Positions 1-8,444 of a stretch of 64,000 nucleotides of DNA are shown in pieces. The notes under the pieces were generated by a model that was given only the letters and a program-made list of their open reading frames with translations, had not been told where the DNA came from and made no database searches. How positions within the stretch are numbered: the first letter of the stretch is position 1; the number at the start of each line of letters is the position of its first letter. The translations under genes and the position numbers were made by a program. Source of the stretch: Virgibacillus ihumii (lineage in GTDB: Bacteria; Bacillota; Bacilli; Bacillales; Amphibacillaceae); NCBI RefSeq assembly GCF_902726655.1, contig NZ_CACVAN010000001.1:2418001-2482000 (forward strand). The letters are read 5' to 3'.

Positions 1-651
1 CTTTGTGAAAGCTTCGGCCTGTTCCGGATTTTTTCTTCGCACTCCGAGAACGGCAATCCCTACAATGATTGAAAATATAACAATTGCAATTACGGATGTT
101 GGCCGCTGTTGAGTCATGTCCAGGAAAATATTCGTTGGAATAAAGCTAAGAATTTTTTCGGGTGTTGACATGTCTTCCACATCACCCAGCGTTGACTCCA
201 ACATTTGCCCCCGCTCGTTTTCTGCCTGACCGGCATTAATCTGATCAGCACTCAAATTAAATAATCCTGCACTTGCGATGCCGACCACCGCTGAAATCAT
301 TGCTGTTCCAACCAATATACCGATAATCCATGCGGACATTTTGCCAAGGTCTGATGATTTTTTTAAATTAATGATCGACTGGATAATCGATACCATGACA
401 AGCGGCACAACGATCATCATCAGCAGGCTGACATAACCTCTCCCAACAATATCATACCATGCTCCTGTCTGACCCAGCACTTCCGATTCAGCACCATAGA
501 TCATTTGCAGTACAGCACCAAGCACAATTCCTAACCCCAAACCGGTGAACACTCTTTTGCTGAACGAGAAATGCTTCTTCTGCATATAAAACAGTACCCC
601 AACCAGCATAAGCAGTACGGCGATGTTGATGATAACATAAACTGTATCCAC
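1..651 (-). CDS. tcyP: L-cystine uptake symporter TcyP, N-terminal part (cut by window edge)
   Basis: Sodium:dicarboxylate symporter family membrane protein whose N-terminal 217 residues match the plan of Bacillus TcyP, the sodium-coupled importer of L-cystine. The visible part has an opening hydrophobic helix, a YMQKKHFSF-type cytoplasmic loop, further membrane helices (residues about 35-55, 75-100, 110-135), a polar extracellular stretch (about 135-165) and the PTNIFLDMTQQRPTSVI segment typical of this subfamily. Translation starts at GTG 651 with GGGGGA about 7 bases upstream. The rest of the gene lies left of the window, so completeness cannot be judged. No S-box or other riboswitch is visible in the 150 bases upstream. 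Subfamily assignment is from remembered family features. Confidence 0.85.
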   Translation of the reverse strand, partial: MDTVYVIINIAVLLMLVGVLFYMQKKHFSFSKRVFTGLGLGIVLGAVLQMIYGAESEVLGQTGAWYDIVGRGYVSLLMMIVVPLVMVSIIQSIINLKKSSDLGKMSAWIIGILVGTAMISAVVGIASAGLFNLSADQINAGQAENERGQMLESTLGDVEDMSTPEKILSFIPTNIFLDMTQQRPTSVIAIVIFSIIVGIAVLGVRRKNPEQAEAFTK

Positions 652-792
652 AATTTATTCCCCCTTCACTCAAAGATAATATACAACAAGTATATAATCC
701 TGATTACTTTAGTATGATTTAAGATATACAGGGACAGCCCAAATTGTGCCAAGGAATTAAATTTTAACAACCAGTTCAAAAAGTCTGAATCA

Positions 793-830
793 AAAATAAT
801 CCCGTACCACTATAAAAGCGGTACGGGATT
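793..830 (-). terminator. Rho-independent terminator after the OsmC gene
   Basis: Perfect 11-bp stem AATCCCGTACC/GGTACGGGATT with an 11-base loop. Read on the minus strand it is followed by ATTATTTTTG. It sits about 40 bases past the OsmC stop codon. Confidence 0.85.
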
Positions 831-871
831 ACGTTCTAAAAATGTTAAAAAAGATTTTCAGCAAACCGTAT

Positions 872-1312
872 TCAAACTATATCCGGCTCGACTTCCACAC
901 TCACATTTCCTTTCAATGCCCGCGAAATCATACAGTTCTCCTCTGCTTTATCTACCAGCTTTTCCAGCATACGGTAATGTTTTTTCTCCGCATCATCCTG
1001 TAATGAAACATGCGGTGTATGAATAATCCGTTTATAGGTGATCACGCCATCCGTGACATCAACAATTCCCGCAGAATCCAGCGACATTTTTTTCAATGGG
1101 AGTTTTGACCGTTCCATCATTGCTGCGAGCGTAATTAGATAGCATGTTGCAGCTGCACCCAGAAGCATTTCATCCGGATTTGTGCCGACACCCGGTCCAT
1201 CCATCTCAGGGGGAATGGATATTTTCGTCTGTAAATTTCCTGCTTCGATATAGCCTGTACTGTTCCGTCCACCAGGCCAGTCCGCTTGCAGATCAAATTG
1301 GTGTTCCGCCAT
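872..1312 (-). CDS. OsmC/Ohr family peroxiredoxin-like protein
   Basis: OsmC-family protein of 146 residues. These small dimeric cytoplasmic proteins reduce organic hydroperoxides with two cysteines. Both expected cysteines are present: Cys57 in AAATCYLITL and Cys127 in AEENCMISRALKG, and the N-terminal WPGGRNSTG strand also fits. The start is ATG 1312, preceded by GAGGTGAT at ideal spacing. A longer frame from GTG 1321 would put that ribosome site inside the gene. It resembles the YmaD-type branch more than classical Ohr, but the substrate cannot be read from sequence. A terminator follows at 793-830, so it is probably a single-gene unit. Confidence 0.85.
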   Translation of the reverse strand: MAEHQFDLQADWPGGRNSTGYIEAGNLQTKISIPPEMDGPGVGTNPDEMLLGAAATCYLITLAAMMERSKLPLKKMSLDSAGIVDVTDGVITYKRIIHTPHVSLQDDAEKKHYRMLEKLVDKAEENCMISRALKGNVSVEVEPDIV

Positions 1313-1409
1313 TATAATCACCTCTAATAAAAATTTAACTTTGTATCACTATAACATCAATTATTACCAGTTTACTGTTCAGCTGTTTTTCATTCAGTAC
1401 TTCCCTACC

Positions 1410-1441
1410 CAAAATAACCTCCACAATCCGGTGGAGGTTAT
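1410..1441 (-). terminator. Terminator after the DUF488 gene
   Basis: Stem AATAACCTCCAC/GTGGAGGTTAT with a 6-base loop, directly past the stop codon of the DUF488 gene. On the minus strand it is followed by a short T-rich run. Confidence 0.75.
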
Positions 1442-1443
1442 CA

Positions 1444-1803
1444 TTATTGATGATCGAGTATTTCTTTCAGGACGACTGCCTGGTTATGTTTCTCATCCTT
1501 TGCGGAAAACAGCAATGTTACGTTTTTATTGTTTTCTTTTGTAACGTCTTTCAATTTGCTTAGCTCGTCCTGCTGCGTGCCGCTGCTGAGTTCGTCCTTA
1601 TATTTTTTCTTAAAGTCAGCAAATTTTTCCGGGTCATGCCCAAACCATTTCCGCAAATCCGAGGATGGCCCGATTTCCTTCATCCAGTGATCAAGGTTTG
1701 CCTTTTCCTTGGACATGCCCCTTGGCCATACACGATCCACCAGAACCCGAATACCGTCATCCTGATTTGCATCGTCATATATCCGTTTGATTTGTACTGG
1801 CAT
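1444..1803 (-). CDS. DUF488 family protein (YeaO-like)
   Basis: Small soluble protein of 119 residues in the DUF488/YeaO family, whose biochemical role is not established. Hallmarks are the N-terminal IKRIYDDA segment, VDRVWPRGMSKE (the conserved RVWPRG motif), the WFGHDPEKF motif and the C-terminal LLFSAKDEKHNQAVVLKE block. ATG 1803 is chosen because GAGGTGATACAA lies directly upstream. The frame is open further to 1851 but without a ribosome site. The gene follows pgcA by 44 bases and may be its last co-transcribed member, ending at the terminator at 1410-1441. Confidence 0.85.
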   Translation of the reverse strand: MPVQIKRIYDDANQDDGIRVLVDRVWPRGMSKEKANLDHWMKEIGPSSDLRKWFGHDPEKFADFKKKYKDELSSGTQQDELSKLKDVTKENNKNVTLLFSAKDEKHNQAVVLKEILDHQ

Positions 1804-1847
1804 TTGTATCACCTCACTATAGTGATTGTACCACCGCCGATCACAAC

Positions 1848-3581
1848 TCAAACCTGATTCATCACACGCTCCATTTCATCCTTCAGACTCGCAAGTGTTT
1901 CCACGCTTTGTTGATTGCTTGAACTGCACACTCCGAAATAGCACTTGATTTTCGGCTCAGTTCCGGACGGGCGGAGACATACCCAGCAGTCTCTTTCAAG
2001 CTTATATTTTACAACATTTTCATTTGGAAGGTTAATTTTTTCCGCAGACCCTTTTTCAGGAAAAGTTCGTTCGCCTGACAGGTAATCTTCCACTGCCAGC
2101 ACTTGCAGCCCCGCTATTTCTGTCAGTGGCTCTTTACGGATGTTTTCCATAATGGCAGCAATCTTTTCAGAGCCTTCTTTTCCTTTTAACGTTAAGGATG
2201 ACATGCCCTCCTGGTAATATCCGTGCTTTTCAAACAGGTCCCGCAATGCATCATGCAGTGATTTGCCCTGTTGTTTCCAGTAATACGCCATTTCACAGGC
2301 GAGAACGGCTGCCTGGACAGCATCTTTATCACGGGAAAAACTGCTGATTAAATAACCGTAGCTTTCCTCATAACCGAAAACAAACGTCTCGCCGGTTGCA
2401 TCAAACTGACGGATTTTCTCCCCGATAAATTTAAAACCTGTCAGTGTATCAATCGTTTCAACACCATACGATGCGGCAATTTTCCGGCCCAATTCTGACG
2501 TAACAATCGTTTTAATCATTCGTCCGTTTGCCAGTATCTTATAGTCACTATGTGAAAGTATGTAATCCAGCAGCAATGATCCAAGCTGATTACCGGTCAG
2601 CACCTTGTATGCACCGGTGCCATCTTTAGCCGAAACACCAAGCCTGTCAGCATCCGGATCGGTGCCAATCAAAATGTCAGCTTCTGATTTTTTCCCTTCC
2701 TCAATTGCCATTGTAAATGCCTGATGTTCTTCCGGGTTTGGCGAGTCTACCGTTGAAAATTCAGGGTCAGGAGCTGCCTGTTCCTTTACGACATCAACAT
2801 TGGTGAAGTTCAGCTGCTTCAACCCTTTCGTCACCAGCTCAAGCGCGGTTCCATGCAATGGCGTGAATACGATTGGCAGGTCTTTTTCATGTTGAATTTC
2901 ATTATCATCCAGCCTGGAAATCTGCGCAAGCTCCTCCAGATATGCATTGTCAATTTCCTCGCCAATCCAGTTAAGCAGTTCCTTTCTTTCCAGCTCACTT
3001 TTCTCCAAAAACGGAACAGTCAGTTCATTTTCAGTCTGCTGTATAAATGCGATAATTTTATCTGCCTCGGACGGAGTGATCTGTCCGCCATCTTCATTAT
3101 AAACTTTAAACCCGTTATACTCCGGCGGGTTATGACTTGCAGTGATCATAACTCCGGCAGCCGTTCCAAGGTTTCTTACAGCAAATGATAATGCCGGCGT
3201 CGGGTGCAGCACATCAAAAACATATGACCGGATCCCATATGCTCCGAGCACTTTTGCCGTCTCAACCGCAAACTCCAGTGACATGTATCTTGAATCATAC
3301 GATATTGCCACACCGCGGTCGTAAACGTTCACAGTGTTTTCTTTCAAGTATTGTGCAAGCCCATTGACCGCTTTGCGAACGGTATAAATATTCATCCGGT
3401 TGATCCCCGGTCCCATTACTCCCCGCAGACCGCCAGTGCCGAATGTCAGCTCTTTATAAAAGGCATCCTCCAATGCCTGTTTATTGCCCGTCAAATTATC
3501 CAGTTCCTTTTTCAATGATGCATCAAGATTCTGAAAGGATGACCATTTCTCATAAACTTCTTCCCAATTACCCAATTCCAA
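1848..3581 (-). CDS. pgcA: Alpha-phosphoglucomutase PgcA (phospho-sugar mutase)
   Basis: Full-length (577 residue) phosphohexomutase that interconverts glucose 6-phosphate and glucose 1-phosphate, feeding UDP-glucose for glycolipid anchors and wall polymers. Domain landmarks occur in order: catalytic phosphoserine loop MITASHNPPEYNGF with Ser149, magnesium loop DPDADR (308-313), sugar-recognition motif GYEESYG (403-409) and phosphate-binding RPSGTEPKIK near the C-terminus. Length and order agree with Bacillus PgcA (formerly YhxB). Phosphomannomutase side activity is possible in this family. It lies just upstream of the DUF488 gene on the same strand. Confidence 0.93.
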   Translation of the reverse strand: MELGNWEEVYEKWSSFQNLDASLKKELDNLTGNKQALEDAFYKELTFGTGGLRGVMGPGINRMNIYTVRKAVNGLAQYLKENTVNVYDRGVAISYDSRYMSLEFAVETAKVLGAYGIRSYVFDVLHPTPALSFAVRNLGTAAGVMITASHNPPEYNGFKVYNEDGGQITPSEADKIIAFIQQTENELTVPFLEKSELERKELLNWIGEEIDNAYLEELAQISRLDDNEIQHEKDLPIVFTPLHGTALELVTKGLKQLNFTNVDVVKEQAAPDPEFSTVDSPNPEEHQAFTMAIEEGKKSEADILIGTDPDADRLGVSAKDGTGAYKVLTGNQLGSLLLDYILSHSDYKILANGRMIKTIVTSELGRKIAASYGVETIDTLTGFKFIGEKIRQFDATGETFVFGYEESYGYLISSFSRDKDAVQAAVLACEMAYYWKQQGKSLHDALRDLFEKHGYYQEGMSSLTLKGKEGSEKIAAIMENIRKEPLTEIAGLQVLAVEDYLSGERTFPEKGSAEKINLPNENVVKYKLERDCWVCLRPSGTEPKIKCYFGVCSSSNQQSVETLASLKDEMERVMNQV

Positions 3582-3755
3582 GTTCCCCCTCTATGCGATA
3601 ACGGTTTATATGCTCAAATTCTAGCATACTTTTTTTATTTATACTATGGACAAGCCATTTTTGCCGTTTTTATCTAAATTATAAAAAAGCATACTTTCTA
3701 TTCAAGTCACAAACGGTTAAAATAGAGATTAATAAACAAAAAGAAAGTTGTGATA

Positions 3756-4835
3756 ATGGTGCAGCATAAACGGTGGTTTCAGACACTCGTTACCTTTATA
3801 CTGATTTTTTTACTGATACTGCTGATTTCAGCAACTGATTTTATCTTTGATCCGATTTTTAAATATGTAGGTGCGGTCGCAATCCCAATTATTGGAGCGG
3901 GTGTCCTTTATTATTTAACCCGGCCAGTTATGCATCTTTTGGAAAAATACAAAATTAACCGGATTATTTCCATTATTATTGTATTTTTACTGCTTATTTT
4001 ATTTGGATATTTAGCAGTTACATATATTGCTCCAATTGCCCAAAAACAGGTGTCCAAATTAGTTGAAAGCATTCCTGAAATGGTTGACGGTGTTCAGGAG
4101 CTTATCATGTACTGGCAGGCGAACCAGGAAAATATTCCGGAAGAGGTCAATAAAACCATCAATAATATAACGTCCAATTTGCAGACATACATAGAATCTG
4201 CCATGTCATTTCTGTTTGGATTTGTCGGAGAGCTGATCAGTTTTGTCTTTGCGATTGTCCTGATTCCGTTCTTCCTGTTTTTCATGCTGAAAGACGGAGA
4301 CAAATTCGTCCCGTTTGTTACGCAAATATTTGAAGAAAAGAAAGCAGCTAATTTCCGGAAATTGCTGCATAAAATCGATGAAACATTAACCTCCTACATA
4401 CAGGGGCAGCTGATTGTCAGCCTTTGCATTGGTGTTCTTCTGTACATCGGTTACACGATTATTGACTTGGAGTATGCCATGACACTGGCGTTGTTTGCGA
4501 TGCTTGTAAATGTCATCCCGTTTATTGGACCATTTCTCGCGGTTATTCCAGCATTAATTGTTGGGGTGTTTCAGGATCCGATCATGGTGGTTTGGATAGG
4601 CATCATCATGCTGGTTGCCCAGCAGCTGGAGGGAAACCTTGTATCGCCAAACGTCATGGGACGCGCGCTGAGGCTCCATCCGCTTACTGTTATAACACTA
4701 ATTCTCGCAGCAGGCAGTATCGCAGGATTTCTCGGCATTCTGTTTGCAGTCCCATTCTACGCCATTGTCAAAACAATTATAGTCCATTTTTATGAGACGT
4801 ATTCCAAGAAAAATGGAGATGATGTGCTGATATAA
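3756..4835 (+). CDS. AI-2E family transporter (YdbI/YueF-like)
   Basis: Polytopic membrane protein of about 359 residues in the AI-2E/PerM family. An N-terminal helical hairpin (about 10-55) is followed by a helix near 70-95, a long amphipathic soluble segment (about 95-150) and a C-terminal block of 4-5 helices with the PFIGPFLAVIPALIVG and QQLEGNLVSPNVMGR motifs diagnostic of the family. Proposed roles include export of signalling molecules and sodium/proton exchange; none can be chosen here. ATG 3756 is preceded by AGAAAG; an in-frame GTG at 3750 is the alternative. The gene stands alone, divergent from pgcA. Confidence 0.85.
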   Translation: MVQHKRWFQTLVTFILIFLLILLISATDFIFDPIFKYVGAVAIPIIGAGVLYYLTRPVMHLLEKYKINRIISIIIVFLLLILFGYLAVTYIAPIAQKQVSKLVESIPEMVDGVQELIMYWQANQENIPEEVNKTINNITSNLQTYIESAMSFLFGFVGELISFVFAIVLIPFFLFFMLKDGDKFVPFVTQIFEEKKAANFRKLLHKIDETLTSYIQGQLIVSLCIGVLLYIGYTIIDLEYAMTLALFAMLVNVIPFIGPFLAVIPALIVGVFQDPIMVVWIGIIMLVAQQLEGNLVSPNVMGRALRLHPLTVITLILAAGSIAGFLGILFAVPFYAIVKTIIVHFYETYSKKNGDDVLI

Positions 4836-4881
4836 TGCCTGCTTCAAAAAATTAGTTGCAGAATGCTTTAAATGAAACAAC

Positions 4882-4915
4882 AAGGCGCAGCAGCGTGAGT
4901 ATGCTGCTACGCCTT
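4882..4915 (-). terminator. Hairpin overlapping the end of the GNAT gene
   Basis: Stem AAGGCGCAGCAG/CTGCTACGCCTT with one mismatch. It overlaps the stop codon of the GNAT gene and is followed on the minus strand by GTTGTTTC. It also lies between convergent genes, so it may serve both strands. Confidence 0.6.
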
Positions 4916-5758
4916 AAATTCATATACAATCGATTTGCCTACTTCATAGTAGCCGATTTTCCTGTAAATGCTGTTGGAGTCCGGATTATCCAGATCAGTG
5001 TACAAACTGCAAAACCCGGATCCTTCTGCAAGCAATTTTGATGAGAGAGTTGCTACTGTGGCAGTTGCAAACCCATTCCTTTTATATTCATCCGGGGTAA
5101 AAACGGCATTGATGGTCGAACCGTTTCTTGTTTTCCTGGACTGATTTGCCATGGAAACAGGTACACCATCCACTTCCCACAAATACAATGAGGATCTCCC
5201 GATAAAACTGCTTGCCAATTGTACAGCATATTCATTTGAGACCGGCTCATTCGCTTCCACACCGAATTGAACGAGCCAATTTTTAACCAATTCACAGTCA
5301 TATTGTGTTGCGTGCCTCAACTCACCTTCAACCTCTGGCAGTGGGTTAACATCATCAAGCCGGTAGATTAACTGTTTCACGTGGATGGACGAACCAACAT
5401 TCGAAAGACGCTCCCATTCGCTTTTAAACATTTCTGCTTCCTCAATCGGCCCAAGCACACCAGGGACAGCAGTCCGCTTGTTGAATATAAACAATGCCAC
5501 CTTTTGAATCACATCGTCCGGAACACGGTCAACTGCAGCAAGAATCCAGTTATTCGGAGGAGTCTGCATAAAGGCAAATACCGCTTCATTCTCCTGTTCA
5601 ACAATCCCAAGGCAGTAACCATTTTCATAGGCATCCGGGGTTTCCTTAATACGTCCCAAAATACCGAGCATCAAGTTATTGCAAGCTTCTTTTTTTAACA
5701 ACAACGGCTCGACCTGTTGTATATAATAATCGACCGCCAGCTCAAGTTTGATTTTCAT
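4907..5758 (-). CDS. GNAT family N-acetyltransferase (two-lobed)
   Basis: Protein of 283 residues whose C-terminal half is a GNAT fold. The acetyl-CoA loop is seen in FTPDEYKRNGFATATVATL, with a following SLYTDLDNPDSNSIYRKIGYYEVG stretch that matches the end of the fold. The N-terminal 130 residues look like a second, degenerate acyltransferase lobe, as in several larger Bacillus GNAT proteins. The acceptor is unknown. It starts at ATG 5758 and is transcribed alone, convergent with the AI-2E gene. Confidence 0.8.
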   Translation of the reverse strand: MKIKLELAVDYYIQQVEPLLLKKEACNNLMLGILGRIKETPDAYENGYCLGIVEQENEAVFAFMQTPPNNWILAAVDRVPDDVIQKVALFIFNKRTAVPGVLGPIEEAEMFKSEWERLSNVGSSIHVKQLIYRLDDVNPLPEVEGELRHATQYDCELVKNWLVQFGVEANEPVSNEYAVQLASSFIGRSSLYLWEVDGVPVSMANQSRKTRNGSTINAVFTPDEYKRNGFATATVATLSSKLLAEGSGFCSLYTDLDNPDSNSIYRKIGYYEVGKSIVYEFKA

Positions 5759-5886
5759 GGATCGATTCCCCCGTCCTGAAAATTTCTATAATCTTACTAT
5801 ATATCTCAGGATTGAGCAACCAAAAGTTAAAAATGTTTTTGTAAAAACCGTTTATTTCCGCTAAACTGGGAGTGGGAGTGATGGAA

Positions 5887-6069
5887 ATGACGAAAAAAGA
5901 AATAGAAGAAGAACTGATGGATCTTAAATCAGATTATATTCGTATACAAGGTGACTTGGAAAAGGCAACATCGTTCGGTGTCAATACATCCAAAGGAGAA
6001 CAGCAGCTGATTGAAATGGAGACACGGATGAAAGAACTTAATCAGCAGTTGGATCAGTTGAAAAAATAA
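5887..6069 (+). CDS. Small predicted coiled-coil protein, about 60 residues
   Basis: Highly charged protein MTKKEIEEELMDLKSDYIR... of 60 residues with heptad-like leucine, isoleucine and methionine spacing over almost its full length, so probably one helical hairpin or coiled coil. It resembles small conserved Bacillaceae proteins annotated only by family number (SE1832-like, from memory). ATG 5887 has GGAGTG 6 bases upstream; ATG 5881 in the same frame is the alternative. It is followed at once by a strong terminator, which supports it as a real single-gene unit. Function unknown. Confidence 0.75.
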   Translation: MTKKEIEEELMDLKSDYIRIQGDLEKATSFGVNTSKGEQQLIEMETRMKELNQQLDQLKK

Positions 6070-6084
6070 AATCCATATGATAAA

Positions 6085-6121
6085 AACAAGGCTGCCTTAA
6101 ATATGAGGCAGCCTTGTTTTT
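6085..6121 (+). terminator. Terminator after the small coiled-coil gene
   Basis: Perfect 12-bp stem ACAAGGCTGCCT/AGGCAGCCTTGT with a 7-base loop and a TTTT run, 16 bases past the stop codon. Confidence 0.9.
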
Positions 6122-6208
6122 AGCAGTTAAGAAAGTATAAAATCCTTTCTTACTGCATAAGTGCAACTAAGGCTGTCACCCAAAGGCTTGGTGACAACCA
6201 AGTTTTCT
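6122..6208. repeat. Double-hairpin intergenic element
   Basis: Two adjacent imperfect palindromes fill the space between two convergent genes. The first pairs GCAGTTAAGAAAG with CTTTCTTACTGC. The second pairs AACTAAGGCTGTCACC with GGTGACAACCAAGTT and ends in TTTTCT. The layout resembles repetitive palindromic elements I associate with Oceanobacillus and Virgibacillus intergenic regions. That is recollection, and only one copy lies in this window. It may also terminate the antiporter gene on the minus strand. Confidence 0.5.
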
Positions 6209-6213
6209 AATGA

Positions 6214-8103
6214 TTAACCTTCACTGTTTTCATTATTTCCGTTCCCGCTACTATTTCCGTTTCCATTATTCCGTTGGTTTTCAAGACGTTTCTTAATTTT
6301 TTTAATTTCTTTTTTTGGTGGCGTCAGACTGACAATCGTATCGCCAGATTCTGGCGATACCCGCATTTCTTCTGTGTAAAATTTAATTTTCCCGGATGGT
6401 TTCAGTGCATACAACATGACTGCTTCCTCATCCTTTTCATTCAGATACTTCTTATAGCCGTATTGATCTGTCAATGTCGTCTGACGGAACACATAATGTT
6501 TGGCTATTTTATTGATCAGATCTTCCATGGCCACATTTTCCCTGAACAGAATTCTCCCGCCAACACGATCAACGGAACTATTCACACCGCCATCAACCAT
6601 ATTATATGGGCTGACTTTAAATACATTGGTTCGTCCGTATTCCGGCATGAATGTCGTACATACAAGTGCGTTGTAGGAATGAAAATCCATGGCAGCCACC
6701 AAATATTCGTATGGATTGGTGTCCAGGTGGTATTCTGTCTGTTCAGACATCATTTCTCCGTGGTAGAACGGGATCCCCGCTTCCCGCGCCAAACGCAGCC
6801 GCTCCCATGATGAATCGACAATCAGCACCGGATTTCTTGATTTGGTCAGTGTTTTAGCAAGATTTACCGTAAACTTATTGCTTCCGACAATAAGCGTTCC
6901 CGGTCTTCCTTCAAGTGAAAGATGCAGCTTTTTCGACAGTGGTCCGATCGTAAATCCGTGCGCACAGACGGTGAAAAATACCAACCCGAATGTTAGTGCC
7001 GTAATGATAGATGCATCTTCATAACCAGCTTCTAACAATATTGATGCAAAATAACCGGAAACAGTCAGTGCCACAATACCCCGTGGCGCAATCCAGCCAA
7101 CCAGCAGCTTTTCATTCAATGACAGTGTCGTGCCCCATGTTGACAGGAATATCGATAATGGCCGGACAACAATCATCATCAATATAACGTATCCGATGAT
7201 GTTCGGGTCGAAAATTTTCAGCAATACGTCCATTTGCAATGAAGCTGTGAGCATTACATAAATAGCAGAAATAAGCAGTATCGATATATTTTCCTTAAAA
7301 TGGCGCATGTCGGCAACAGAGCTTATGCCAAGATTTGCAAGGGTCATACCCATCGCAGTTACAGCCAGAAGCCCTGTCTCATGCTCTATTTCATCTGCCA
7401 GCGTAAATGCAAAAATGACGACAATGAATACGGCGGGTGACTTCAGAAATTCCGGAATATGACCGGTTTCAAACATCCAGCCTACCCCACGTCCACATGC
7501 CCAGCCCAAAATAACAGCAAAGATGGAAGCAGCAAAGAATAAGATCAGTGATGAAACGTTCGGATCAGTCGCGGTAATAAACGCAATAATTTCAAAGGCG
7601 AAAACCGCAAGCAATGCACCGATGGGATCAACAATAATGCCTTCCCATTTCAGCAGTTTTGCAGGTGTTGCCTTTAATTTTGACTGACGGAGCAAAGGCA
7701 GGATAACCGTTGGACCGGTAACGATGAAGAGACCACCTATTACAAAGGCAACCGTCCAGGAAAGCCCTGCAATATAATGTGCGGTAAACGAGCCTAAAAT
7801 CCAGGCAATGAAAGCGCCAATGGTTGAAATCCGGACCACCGGCTTTCCAAGTCCCTTTAGTTCTTTAAAGCTTAAGTTCAAACTTCCTTCAAACAGAATA
7901 ATGGCTACTGCAACGGAAATAATAGGACTATATAAAGAGCCAAAGTCTTCCTCAGGATTCATGATTCCCAGTATCGGACCTACAATCAGTCCGGAGACAG
8001 ACATTAAAACAATGGCAGGAATACGATAACGCCATGCAAGCCACTGTGAACCAACCCCTAAAAGACCTATCAGCATTACTTCAAACAAAAGAGATGGAAC
8101 CAT
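6214..8103 (-). CDS. CPA1-type cation:proton antiporter with C-terminal nucleotide-binding-like domain
   Basis: Membrane antiporter of about 630 residues. The N-terminal 390 residues form a sodium/hydrogen exchanger domain of roughly 12 helices, with the ion-binding segment GIIVDPIGALLAVFAFEI and helices such as WIAPRGIVALTVSGYFAS. After it comes a TrkA-N-like Rossmann region (about 400-530, starting GTLIVGSNKFTVNLAKTL). A TrkA-C-like end follows, then a lysine-rich and Asn/Gly repeat tail. Exchange of sodium or potassium for protons would suit a salt-tolerant cell. ATG 8103 is preceded by AGGGGGTTGTGT, so the open frame up to 8130 is not used. Ion specificity and the gating ligand are not readable. 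Confidence 0.85.
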   Translation of the reverse strand: MVPSLLFEVMLIGLLGVGSQWLAWRYRIPAIVLMSVSGLIVGPILGIMNPEEDFGSLYSPIISVAVAIILFEGSLNLSFKELKGLGKPVVRISTIGAFIAWILGSFTAHYIAGLSWTVAFVIGGLFIVTGPTVILPLLRQSKLKATPAKLLKWEGIIVDPIGALLAVFAFEIIAFITATDPNVSSLILFFAASIFAVILGWACGRGVGWMFETGHIPEFLKSPAVFIVVIFAFTLADEIEHETGLLAVTAMGMTLANLGISSVADMRHFKENISILLISAIYVMLTASLQMDVLLKIFDPNIIGYVILMMIVVRPLSIFLSTWGTTLSLNEKLLVGWIAPRGIVALTVSGYFASILLEAGYEDASIITALTFGLVFFTVCAHGFTIGPLSKKLHLSLEGRPGTLIVGSNKFTVNLAKTLTKSRNPVLIVDSSWERLRLAREAGIPFYHGEMMSEQTEYHLDTNPYEYLVAAMDFHSYNALVCTTFMPEYGRTNVFKVSPYNMVDGGVNSSVDRVGGRILFRENVAMEDLINKIAKHYVFRQTTLTDQYGYKKYLNEKDEEAVMLYALKPSGKIKFYTEEMRVSPESGDTIVSLTPPKKEIKKIKKRLENQRNNGNGNSSGNGNNENSEG

Positions 8104-8255
8104 ACACAACCCCCTAAAATGATTTGGCATTCGGGTTCATAACATAAGGTTATTTTAAAGGTGGAGATTTGTAATGTAAACAATTTTATTTCATGAAGGC
8201 AGGCCATTATTGTTATATTTTCACCAAAATGTCGAAAATACACATGAAAAACTTA

Positions 8256-8315
8256 TTGACTTTTAATTATGCAACTTGTTAAAATGTACTCTGCTTTGCG
8301 ACATTTTAGAAATTT
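8256..8315 (+). promoter_or_regulatory. Candidate sigma-A promoter and CodY-like box upstream of brnQ
   Basis: TTGACT at 8256-8261 and TAAAAT at 8280-8285 are 18 bases apart. At 8301-8315, just past the expected start, ACATTTTAGAAATTT matches 11 of 15 positions of the CodY consensus. CodY control of branched-chain amino acid permeases is known in Bacillus; its use here is inferred. The remaining leader to 8430 is AT-rich and shows no T-box features. Confidence 0.4.
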
Positions 8316-8444
8316 TTATCACAAAATTGTCAAACTATTTTGTTTTTTAATAAGATTATTCGACATCATTTTGGCGGGTACTGTCACCCGTTAAACGTTG
8401 ACAGGTGACAAATAACCTCATTAACAGGAAAGGATCGAAGCAGC

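Noticed and set aside
8316..8444. T-box or other riboswitch before brnQ
   Set aside because: No T-box sequence, specifier stem or terminator is visible in the leader.
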